Both the position numbers and the translations under genes were made by a program. Source: Panorpa germanica (Eukaryota > Arthropoda > Insecta > Mecoptera > Panorpidae). Taken from it: a DNA stretch of 64,000 bases. The stretch spans positions 5,642,001 to 5,706,000 of the forward strand of contig OY783214.1 in the NCBI GenBank assembly GCA_963678705.1. Reading direction: 5' to 3'. The notes beneath the pieces were generated by a model that was not told the origin of the DNA, did no database searches, and worked only from the letters and a program-made list of their open reading frames with translations. Positions 1 through 10,300 of the stretch are shown here, piece after piece. The number at the start of each line of letters is the position of its first letter. Position 1 is the first letter of the stretch.

Positions 1-278
1 TCTAGTAAGTATTTAATAAAACTTAAGTTACTGCTAAAACGGTTACATATATTTGCAGTATATTTAGCATTAGAAAGTTTACGTGTTACAAAACATTTTG
101 TTTAATATAATTTAAGGTTCTGCAACAAAAGGTTGTAGGTATCGACATAAATTTAAGTCTTGTGTCGTTAAAAAAGCTTTAAATGCTAGATTATATAATA
201 TTACATATTAAATTAATATATATTATATTAATTATTATATATATATACCTAATTGTAGTTATTAGTTTTTTTTTCCAG

Positions 279-338
279 GAGACGACTAAGGAAACTCTTC
301 TAGGACGATCCAATTTAGTTATCATTAGAGGGCTTTAA
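279..338 (+). CDS. Probable 3'-terminal coding exon of a gene entering from the left edge
   Basis: A pyrimidine-rich tract followed by CAG at 276-278 makes a good acceptor. It is followed by 60 nt open in frame 0, encoding 19 residues that end in SNLVIIRGL, then TAA at 336-338. An AATAAA lies about 93 nt downstream. The remainder of the gene would lie left of the window. I do not recognise the peptide, and a stretch this short could be open by chance, so the call rests on the acceptor, stop and polyadenylation order. Confidence 0.33.
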   Translation, partial: ETTKETLLGRSNLVIIRGL

Positions 339-430
339 TCTTTCTTATAATATATTTATTTTGATTAAAATGTGTACCTATATTTGTATTTTGTGTAAAA
401 CCTTCGTAAATGTACATTATATTATTGAAC

Positions 431-436
431 AATAAA
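431..436 (+). terminator. Polyadenylation signal AATAAA
   Basis: AATAAA lies about 93 nt after the stop of the putative terminal exon and is followed by a T-rich stretch. It is consistent with the 3' end of a + strand transcript, though AATAAA is common by chance in DNA this AT-rich. Confidence 0.3.
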
Positions 437-790
437 GTTACAATTTTGTATTTAGTGATCATTTAATAGTTATATTTCTGAAATCGACTATCAGGACCCC
501 TGCTGAAAGTCGAAGCCTTCTTATTCTAAATAGTAATGAATTTATTAATAATAAGACTATTTAATCATATAATACTTAAAAGTAGTTACTAATTTAACAA
601 ACAGATGGCATTCAGTGGTCATGTTTCCATAGCGCCTGATCTGCTACTACTACTATTGCACGGTAATTTATTCATACTAACTGTTCGGTCTGTTGCAAAG
701 AAAGCGAGTGAGTTATGTATGGGATTGTAAATCCTATATTTTATATTATAATGTTGCAAAATTCAAAATTCAAAAATTTTATTTGGGAGT

Positions 791-1440
791 TTTATACCAC
801 TTTTTTTAAATTCATGGACCTTTTTTTCTAAAACGTAAATTTGTATATTTTTGCATTTTTTTGATGGGATTATGTTGGCAATGTGGTAAATTATTAAACT
901 GTTCAATTAAAATTGAAATATTTGTCTTTTACTGGCTTTTGAGCAAACAATAAAAAAGTTAAAATAAATATTTTAAAACGCTGTTTATTCGAGAACTGTA
1001 AGAGATAATTAAAAATGGTTGTTAATTTTGAAATCAGCATAAAAAACTACATTAGAAAACATGTATCATGTGCCAAAATAAAAAATGTGTTTTTTGAGAA
1101 AAGTAACAAGAGTATACTCTTGTTACTTTTCATAAAAATTGATGAAAAATTTTTGTTGATTGTTTATTGGTTTTTAATGTAGTTTTGAATGCTGATTTCA
1201 AATCTGGAATTCATTTTTATGTAAGTCTTTTGGTTTACGAGATATGAGCATTTTAAAGTAAAAAATAGTCCAAAATTTTACACGCATATTACTCGAAAAC
1301 TATAACAGATAATTAAAAATGGATTTCAATTTTGGAATCAGCATAAAAAACTACGTTAGAAAGCACAAATCATTTTTCAAAAATATAAATATTTTAGTTT
1401 TAGGAAAAAAGGTCCATGAATTTAAAAAAGGTCGCATAAA
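791..1440. repeat. Foldback (long inverted repeat) element with a 34-bp perfect palindrome at its centre
   Basis: The outer arms share ttcatggacc at 811-820 and its reverse complement at 1411-1420. Inner arms share a segment beginning tttgaaatcagca at about 1029, inverted at about 1190-1202. The symmetry axis of the outer arms (position sum 2231) nearly coincides with that of the perfect palindrome at 1098-1131 (sum 2229). The arms have diverged by substitutions and small indels, so this is one imperfect palindrome of about 650 bp. No coding capacity or clear target-site duplication is visible. The right arm runs into the 146-bp tandem array. Confidence 0.72.
1098..1131. repeat. Perfect 34-bp palindrome
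   Basis: The half-site gaaaagtaacaagagta is followed immediately by its exact reverse complement, with no spacer. It sits at the centre of the larger foldback element, as expected where two inverted copies join head to head. Confidence 0.9.
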
Positions 1441-1848
1441 AGCCAGATTTGCTTAGATATTTAAAAAGTAATGAAGCAGATTTTTATCTTAAAGCCTAAC
1501 GAACATAACTGCATCAAAATATTTCAAAGAATCGCAAAAAAAATTTAGAAAAAAAAAGTCCATGAATTTAAAGAAGGTCGCATAAAAGCTAGATTTGCTT
1601 AGATATTTAAAAAGTAATGAAGCAGATTTTTATCTTAAAGCCTAACGAACATAACTGCATCAAAATATTTCAAAGAATCGCAAAAAAAATTTAGAAAAAA
1701 AAAGTCCATGAATTTAAAGAAGGTCGCATAAAAGCTAGATTTGTTTAGATATTTAAAAAGTAATGAAGCAGATTTTTATCTTAAAGCCTAACGAACATAA
1801 CTGCATCAAAATATTTCAAAGAATCATAAAAAAAAATTAGAAAAAATT
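1412..1848. repeat. Tandem array: three copies of a 146-bp unit
   Basis: Units start with gtccatgaatt at 1412, 1558 and 1704, and a truncated fourth begins at 1849, giving periods of 146, 146 and 145. Units are nearly identical, differing at a few sites such as agccag/agctag and a degraded end in the third copy. The unit start matches the right arm of the adjacent foldback, so the array seems to have grown from its end. No open reading frame crosses the units. Confidence 0.92.
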
Positions 1849-3075
1849 GTCCATGAATTCAAGAGTCAGACACGCGTAATTAGTGTTGCCGCTTTCTCAG
1901 GCGCAATGTTATCCGTAAATCTGAGATTGTATATGTTCTACTATTAATATTTATTTTCTTTGTTACTAATTCTATGATATTCGGGACCGTTGAGTCTTAA
2001 ATTTTTTTAAATAATACATGTAAATTTAAAATAACCATATAGGAATAGGAAAACCTATTCTTAAAAGACACAAAAACATTATTTATTTCGTGATTTTAAA
2101 TGCAGTTTCACAGTGGTGTTATTAAGGTTGCATTCTATCTTGGCGTTTGCCATCTATTGAGCGAAATAGCAAATTGATTTTTATTTTTAAGCTACTCTCC
2201 AAGAGATGTCACTAATTAAAATAAATCAATTGAAAAATGTTTTTATAAATTTTATTTATTGATTATTAAAAGGTCTCACAGTTTACTACATCTAAAATTA
2301 CCTATGTCAAAACATAAAATTCTGATCCTACTATTCTATTAATTCTCTGATTATTAATTATTCAGGTTCTAGTCCTTGCTTATAATTTTTATTTTATATA
2401 TTTAATGTTATTGTTAAAACACAAATTTTATTTGAATACACAATATAATTAAATTTCATTCGGTATGATATGATTCGTCTCTTAATAGACGAAGTATATG
2501 ACAACTGAACTTACGTCTGCAACGTGAAACTTAAGAACATCATTGCGCCTGACAGTGGCAACATTACTTACGAGCCAAATTTACACTAGAAGAAAGTCCT
2601 GTATTTTGCAATTATTTTGTGACAATATTTACACACTAAATGTAATAATTAATTGAAGACGAAAAAAATATTACATTCTTGACCTATTTTTATTCATCAA
2701 TTACCAATTGAATTTAAATGTTTTTGTTACATATATGTTACATCCTTTTACGTTGAATTGATTTGTTCTTATTCGCTATCGTAAACGTTCTTACTTAAAT
2801 TATTTTAATTTCAATTGGCATAAAGTAGAATGTCAGTTACTTTGGTTAAAACTTTGTATAAATTGTTTTGTTGATCAAAATAAAATAATTTACAGATTGA
2901 CATGATAATAATCTTAATACAATTTATTTAACAATTATACCACAAAGGAATATGACCTTGAGTTCATTGTTATTTATTTTACGTAAAAGATTGAATCTTC
3001 TGTATCAGACCCATTGTCAGGTCTGCTCGCTATTTGATAGCATTGTGTTTTTAAAATATTTAATAATTTAACAAG
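1849..3075. other. Intergenic, AT-rich; weak inverted repeat at its edges
   Basis: No coding exon was recognised. A weakly conserved inverted repeat is present: a stretch near 1877-1915 containing tcaggcgcaatg resembles the reverse complement of about 2520-2575. This may mark an old DNA element of roughly 700 bp. The stretch just before 3076 would hold the promoter and 5' UTR of the small-protein gene, but I see no clear core promoter motif. Confidence 0.3.
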
Positions 3076-3748
3076 ATGGAGGGTACCTCAATTTTCTTAG
3101 TTGTGATTGGTTTGATAATGTTTTTGAGCTTCCATAACTGGTAACATATTTCTTAACCAATTTCTTTATTTGCAACTTGTTGATTCAATCGTCAAGTTTT
3201 GTTATTAACTCATTTCTTCACTTCCAGGAGAGAAAATATTTTGTTTGTCTACTTAATGGCTTTTTTAATATTGCTAACATTCGTGGTTTTTCTTTGTAAC
3301 TGGTAAGTAAAAAATCAAATAAAATTAAAATGACTAGGTAAAACAGACAGCAATTCATTGGCATTTCGTTTCCTTGTGAGCAAATGACTTTGTTTTTGCT
3401 TTGTTTGTCCTGCAGTTCGTTCCCTACATAACAATTTGTCGTATCGTAGTAATCTCGAAAACATTTTAACCTGATCTCGCTACGAATTTAAACCATGAAA
3501 AATTAAAGACTGTTTGAAGAAAAAGTCTCTCTCATTTATGAGCCTAATCCCGCTAAACACGGTTATGTATATTTAAGTTTACAATATGGACAATTTGAAA
3601 AATCATTGATCCAGCCGTTTTCGAGCCATCACACAAAATTCTGTACCAAACATATATATTTTAATGGAATTGTTACAGGTTTAAGGAGAATTGGAATGAA
3701 TATTGGACGGACCTTCCAGCGTCAGATGAAGTTATGTGGACCTCTTGA
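3076..3748 (+). CDS. Small protein gene, three exons, 69 aa, two hydrophobic segments
   Basis: Exons are 3076-3140, 3228-3302 and 3679-3748. All junctions are canonical: donors GTAACA and GTAAGT, acceptors TTCCAG and TTACAG. Both introns are phase 2 and split a Trp codon (tg|g). The ATG at 3076 has an acaag upstream context and a G at +4. The product begins MEGTSIFLVVIGL, has hydrophobic stretches at about residues 5-19 and 26-44, and an acidic, Trp-rich tail ending DEVMWTS. Exons 1 and 2 each encode one hydrophobic stretch and end in N-W at the same phase, which suggests exon duplication. An AATAAA follows at 3872. I do not recognise the family; a small membrane protein is an inference. A competing single-exon reading of the last exon region lacks an ATG start and ignores the splice sites. 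Confidence 0.58.
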
Positions 3749-3871
3749 GATTTCATCAAAGAAGAACCTATCCATCAATTGTGCCAATGTCAACAAATAA
3801 TGTTCATTTTGAATGATAGTTGTCTATTTATTATTTAAATTCTTGTGTATTTTTATATTAATATTTGTCTA

Positions 3872-3877
3872 AATAAA
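3872..3877 (+). terminator. Polyadenylation signal for the small-protein gene
   Basis: The sequence aaataaaataaaatg gives overlapping AATAAA hexamers about 125 nt after the stop at 3748. Confidence 0.5.
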
Positions 3878-3889
3878 ATAAAATGTATA

Positions 3890-6837
3890 TATTTGAATTA
3901 ATTTACTTATTTTATAAAGCATCGGTCTTTTTTTATTCTAAACTAAGCATTTGTATGTGAACTACATTCTTTTACACTTACATTTTAAATTGCAGTAAAC
4001 TTTTGCATGCATTATTTAATAATGTGACCTGAGTATAAGTGAGTTCAAAGAAGGAAATCTTGTTTTATTAAAGGTCAATATAATTCTATTAATCGCGATT
4101 AAATATGTTGTACATTTATTAAATGAAAAGAATTAATAACTATAACGTACAATTTAGTAGTTCAAACGTAATTAACAACGCCGACTGTTGAGAAATGAAC
4201 GCCGAAGAGAAATGAATAATCATTTGAACTAATAAGTCAATATTTATGCGACGTTATCTCTAATATGTTGAACTATTTAATTACAGACTGTTCATTTCAT
4301 AAAATGTCGTTTGATTCACTGCATACAGTACAGTGCATAATGTTGTTTATTGTTTAAAATAGTATGAATAATTAATGTGAGGACAATTCTCACACGAAAA
4401 TGATGATAAATTATAAATACATATTATTATTAATGAAACTAATTATTAATAACATGAGGGAGAGATTTTAGAAGTTATTAAAATCATGTTTTCGTAATAC
4501 AGATTTTGTATTTGTTCTAAATTAATTACATTTTACAATATTTGAATTTTTTCATTATTAATATATTTTTATTTCCTAAGATTAATTATTTTAATTATTG
4601 GTGTATTCTTTATTTGTTTTTTATAACTAACAATATATTTTTCGTTATTTTCCAACATCCTTGTTTTAACTTCTTAGTGCATATATATGATAAAAGACTA
4701 TACCTTTTTTACAAGTATCTTATACTCGTATATGAACTAAACTCAGTTACATATATTTAAGATTTATTTTACATAAAAAGGTTTATCTGTTTCCTGACGT
4801 AATTTAAACTTGTTATACAAGATTACATAATACAAATTACAATTTTTTTTAAAAATCTTTTAAGATATATAAGCACTTGGAAATTATTAAAAAAAATAAT
4901 GGCTAATCAAGTCAACTATCTTTTCTTATTCAGTTAAATTCATTGATAACATCGGAAGCAAAGGTATGATCTAATCTAACTATTTTTTCTCCCAATATCT
5001 TTAAAAATGTTGTTAACTCAGTATTTGTTTGATATTTCATTCATACCTTTTCTTTTCTATTTAAAATATATTAGATCTGTTGCGAGTTTTGTTTACTATG
5101 ATGTAGTAGATTTTGTTATTATGTTTTAAAATATGATTTTATTCGTTGATTCACGCTGCAAGTCTGTAAAAGTATATAATTGTACAGATTATTGCGCAGA
5201 TTAGATATGTGCCAGCAAAACGTTACATGTTCAAGCACTGAATCAACTACAAACAAATAAAAAATTTCAGAAATTTAAATTTCTAATTGTATGGAGAATT
5301 ATAATCAGTAGCTTAATAGTAAATTATAATTTACTATTTGGACGCAAAATTTCATTAAAACATAATAATATCTATTTAATTTTATTACAAAAATCAGTCA
5401 ATCTCATTTTTAATAAATAATTACTAAGATTTTGTATTGTTCTTTATTTTATTTATATTATTATTTATTTTCGTTTGTCTGCTTATTTCTATTTTAATTT
5501 GACAATCATTTATTAACTTAATATTAATATATACATATAAAAATAAACTAAACATATTCAAAACAAATATAATATGTTCTATTCAATTTAAATTACTGAC
5601 AAAAATTAGTTGTTTTAACTATAAAAAAATATAATTTAAGGAGATACTTTGTACTTAATTTAAAATTAATATAATATATACATAATATATAGATAACCAA
5701 CATATACAAATATAATATTATAACGAATTGAGTTTATTAAAAAATTATCACTTAAAATATTTATTTTAAGTGATAATAATTTCACAATAATTGACCCGTT
5801 TGTTTTAAATATAAACTTAATTATTAAAATATTTTACAATTAAAATATAGACAGATAAATATTGAAATTATCAATATTTGTATGTATTTGTATAACACTT
5901 TCATTAGAACTATATTCCTATATAAATATTTATTTGTTAATAAGTTAATGTCAAAATTAAATTGATATTTTCTAGCACCAGTTATGTCATGTGGATTATC
6001 TGCCTAACTAGTTTATAAAACATCATTTCGTATAAATCAAGCATCTCAGACTAATAATATAACGGTACAGTAATTGAGAGCGATGATGCTTGCTACCAGA
6101 CTGCCGTATCTTGTTTTTAAAATTTTTAAACATTTTTCTTGAATATCCAGCAGTCTAATTTAACAAATCCTGATTTAATAGGGATGATATTTTCTAAACT
6201 ATTTACCAGAATCCTTAACATTTTATTGAAAGATACAGCTACAATCAACTACACTGCATAGTTATTTAATCGGTTTTTAACTACATATTTCCGTTTATTT
6301 TTACGAGGTGTTTTCCTACGTTTAACATTTTTTTTAAAGCTCTAATTTTAAAGTTGTATTTATTATTTCTAAATAAAAATACATAAAACTTTTTTACTTT
6401 CAAGCTCAAAGCATTATTTGCAGTAGATGAACTACTTATTATTAATAATTTATTATCATATTATGTAAATATTTTTTTATTATTATTATTTCTAATTGAA
6501 ACGTTTATTGAGATCTATTTTACTACAACAGGGTCACTCTAAGTCACCACATACAGCCAAGTCTTCAAACAATCATATTTTTTAAATCCTAAAATAAAAT
6601 TTATCAACCAAAACTTTATGGTTTTTGTACTTCCTACTATAACTCTTCTTTAAGTATAATACAAATTTTTAGTAATTAAAATTTGTCACAAATAGGGATC
6701 CGGAATATTTTGTGGGATGGAATTGGCCATTCGGATTGTTGAAACAATAGATAATCCTAAGAGCAAAAAGCCTATGTAAAAAAATTACTAAATCAAAGTA
6801 GCTGTTTCTAAATCACTGAAATCTGACAGCGAGTTAA
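3890..6837. other. AT-rich intergenic stretch, no gene recognised
   Basis: Only short AT-driven open frames of biased composition (F, I, Y, N-rich) occur here, on both strands, without supporting splice or start signals. The one notable structure is the hairpin at 5744-5777. Confidence 0.5.
5744..5777. repeat. Near-perfect inverted repeat (16-bp arms, 2-nt loop)
   Basis: The arm attatcacttaaaata is followed by tt and then its exact reverse complement. There is no neighbouring gene end it would clearly serve. It may be a mobile-element remnant or chance in AT-rich DNA. Confidence 0.6.
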
Positions 6838-6954
6838 GGTCTGCACATACATATCCGCACCGAAGCCGATACTTGATTACGTATTCATAATAAGCTTAGA
6901 ACTGGGATACGACCCATTTTCTCTTTCCTCGGTGCGAATATGCGCGTCTAGATC
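6838..6954. mobile_element. Short inverted-repeat element (MITE-like), 117 bp
   Basis: The left end (ggtctgcac followed by catatccgcaccga) matches the reverse complement of the right end (gatctagacgcgcatattcgcaccga) with several mismatches over about 28 bp. The ends are more GC-rich than the surroundings. It lies just past the 3' end of the PLEKHA-type gene. No convincing target-site duplication was found. Confidence 0.45.
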
Positions 6955-7003
6955 ATTTCCGTTGTCTACTTGCGCCTTAATTACAATGAACGTATATTCT
7001 ACT

Positions 7004-7022
7004 TTTATTTGTATCTTTTATT
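7004..7022 (-). terminator. Polyadenylation signals for the PLEKHA/kramer-type gene
   Basis: Two tttatt hexamers on the + strand (AATAAA on -) lie about 190-200 nt downstream of the stop codon at 7208-7210. Confidence 0.4.
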
Positions 7023-7207
7023 AAATAAATAATGGATGCTATTTATTATTTTGAACTAAATGTTAGTCATTTATGAATTAGTTAAGTAATTGAGCAGAAC
7101 AAGTTTGATTTTTTTGGCTGAATACCTAAGTCAAAAACTGTTAATAAGAATTATCTTTCTCACTTGACCAATGAATATATATTGTAATAATTACTGTTAA
7201 TTATTTT

Positions 7208-7320
7208 TTACGAGAAAAAATTGTCACGTTGTTGATACAAAGGCAGTGGAGTAATTGGGGAAGAGTCTTCGTCTTCAAAACTGACGTCCTGCTTCAACGG
7301 TAGACTTGCCAATGCTTTTA
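7208..7320 (-). CDS. kmr: Last coding exon of the PLEKHA/kramer-type gene
   Basis: After a long polypyrimidine tract and AAG acceptor the exon joins in phase 1 to the previous exon (MSKIVA|VKALASLPLKQD) and runs to QQRDNFFS and TAA. The joined V-x-A-L-A-x-L-P motif is the known end of PLEKHA5/7 proteins, so this exon is preferred over two open stretches at 7608-7665 and 7840-7900 that lie in the preceding intron. Confidence 0.85.
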
Positions 7321-10300
7321 CTTAAAAAAAAAAGAGAAACATTTAGTATGGTTACAAGAATATAACTACAAAATATTGTTGTTTATAAATCCAAAGTTAC
7401 AATAAACTCTAAATGTTTCTGTGACTTTCGTGCAACGTTTCAGAACGTCACAAAAACATAACAAGAGAAGGAAATATTTTATGTCTATCTGTAAAGGCTA
7501 AATCTATTTTTGTATTACGCAAAATAACATTGCACTTTCCGAAGGATTGGTGATTTGTAAACATAATTATTAGTAACAACATAAATAAGCTACAAACCTG
7601 TGCACTGCTGGAGATGACTGTTCTACGTAGATCTATTGTTGTGCTGTGGGATTGTTGGAGCCTACAATCGTGCACAAACCAAACGATAAATAAAAAACAA
7701 TATGGATAAATCATTCAAAAGAACGAAACAATTTTACAGAATGCATTAGTAAATTAGGATAAAAAAGAGTTTTTTTTTAACCCATTAAAAATAATTTGGC
7801 TAATTATTAATACTACATTTACAATGTCATTAGAAGATTGTATTAGACTCTTCTGTTTATCATCTAGAACTTTTGCATGAAGTGCATCCAACAACAACCT
7901 AAACGTTAATAAAAATAGACTTTAATTGCTATTTTTCACTTCATACTCGGTTAAAAATGGCTGTTCCAAAATAATATAGAAAAACATTAATAAAATGCCA
8001 CAAAGAAAACTACAACTGAATGATTATAATATCATAAACTACTAATGCTAATCCACAAAAGTTATGTAGCATCTACGTATAATTTATGGTGATACGTATA
8101 TGCTTCATTTCAAAAGAAATATTAAATATTTTACCTCGATTATTTAAGATTCAAACCATGCTTAATGGGCTAAGTTATATTTTAAATAAAGCATTCTTTT
8201 TACTATAAAATAGTCATTATTGCAAAAACAAACAAACGCTCAAAAACAATTCAAGTTAAAAATTAGAATATGTTAAATTTACCGGCAACTATTTTACTCA
8301 TTTCCATAACTTGCTTAGCTAATATTTGATTCAATTGGAGTAAATGTTCACGCTGACGTTTATCTTCATTTACAGGGCCCTCTGGAGAACTCTACAAATT
8401 AATAAACGAAAATGTTAAAAATGAAGCAGAATTTTTATACTTTTAGCAATTATAATGTTACCTTATTTGTCGGTCCCATTGGCGCTGTTGAAAGCATTTT
8501 CCTAATGGATTCAGCTTTCTGCTGCCGGCGCTGAATTTCTTCAGGAGTTAGTTCTGGTGTCTAGAAAGGAAACAGTTGTAAGAAACGAATACCTCTTCAT
8601 ACCTATTGCAGTACTAAATGTAAATGTTGATATACCTGCTCAGGAATGTATCTTTCCGGTATAACTATTTTACTAGGAGCTGCTAGGAGTTTATCAATAG
8701 TATTCTCCGTGTACCTGGTGTCTCTATACACAGTTGATCGAGCATCTCTCAATACAGACATCGAAGCCAGGTCTTCGGACATATCCGGAGATACCTCCAT
8801 GGTGGATCGTACTACGTCCGGTGCGTTGCTACGAGGTCGTAAAGCTCGTTCCATGTCAAGATCATCACGAGCTCGCCAATTAGACTGCAGGGGAATAAAG
8901 ATGATAAATTCAAGAAAATATATAAACTAACATTGATTATTATGGGTTTCTCATACAGGTAATGCATCTAGACTCAATTAGAAACGATATACTAAGTAAA
9001 AGTAAAAGGAAGCTTACATTTCTGTTCAAATCGTTCTCAGCTTGGATTGTTTGCAGACTTTTAGAACTTAAATGATGAGGGGCGGTGTAGTGTCTCCTCT
9101 TTTCCTTCGGGACCGGTCTTCTCTGCTTGTTGACATTAGTTATCCCAGCCTGATTTTTATTGACTCCAGAAGGTCCAGGTAAATCCGTTGTTACAGAAAT
9201 TTCATTTATAATTTCTTTAGCAGCTTCACTTTGGAATACAGGAGATAATTCTATGGATCGATTGAGGCTCACAATTGATTCCGATTTTTGTGTTTGTTTC
9301 AAGGGTGCATTAATGTTTTCCTTGGAGTTGTAACTATATGAAGACTGTTCATTATTATCTACATTGTGTAAGTAATTTACAGCCAGTGGTGAAAGATGTA
9401 GGTTTCTACTGTCGTACGCCAGAGAGCTGTTTGTTCTCAGCAAATCGTTTTCATTTCCATATAGCTGTGATGGCTTGTAGTTGTCCGAGTTGAACCGCAT
9501 TGATGACAAGTACTGGCTTCGTGATTCCTGAGGAGACAAGATGGGAGATGATTGGGATAAAGGATTATGATGGAAACTTCGAGGTAATGACATAGACCGT
9601 TGAAACTGGCTGTCATCAGTTTGAGAGCGGGTATCTTCTTCCGTTACCTAAAACAATCGCAGAAATATGAATGTCACAGTTTCGTAATAGAGAACCCTGC
9701 ATAAAATTAAATTGTACAAATATGCCTTACATTATCGAGATTTTGTGCAGACTGTCCCCAATTTGGACCAACACTTCGTTCTCTATCTCGTTGTCTACGT
9801 TCACTTTCTCGTTTTACAATCCTAACTGTTTTAATTTCTTGTTTTTCATGCCCTGAATTTAGCCCAGCTGCAACAGAAAATATAAAAATATATAAAGAAC
9901 AGTTTAATATATTTTTATAATTTTTTTTAATTTAAACTTACACATTTCCGATTGTTCCACATCACTTTCTGATGCATCTAAAGTTGTGTTAGTGTCACCG
10001 TCGTCTAAGTTTGTCATTTGATGTTGATGATCTGGTGTAGAAGTGTCGATGTACAGCGGAGTCGTTGTACTAGAATTGTTTGATGCTGGTTCCCAGTTTG
10101 CACCATGATCGCAGGTTTCCAATGAGTCTAAATCGGTCTCAAACCACGACGATTGAGGTCGTTTTTTCATATTAGAACTAACTGAAAGGGAAATCCCATT
10201 TTTATACAAATTCACCTACTCGTTACAACTTACGTCTAAACGTATTCACGAAAATAGTTCACTAGATCGAAACGTAATAAGTATTAATATATTCACCTGA

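Noticed and set aside
1412..1848. CRISPR-like array
   Set aside because: The units are contiguous 146-bp repeats with no spacers, and the window is clearly animal nuclear DNA.
3606..3800. 64-codon + strand open frame overlapping the end of the small-protein gene
   Set aside because: It begins at a non-ATG codon and ignores the clear acceptor at 3676-3678. The spliced frame ending at 3748 has matched phases on both introns.
4542..4760. + strand open frame rich in Phe, Ile, Tyr and Asn
   Set aside because: Composition is that of random AT-rich DNA; no initiation context, splice site or family similarity.
7448..7714. - strand open frame of 88 codons in the last PLEKHA intron
   Set aside because: It starts at a non-ATG codon and runs across splice-like sites; the conserved C terminus of the family is found at 7208-7320 instead.
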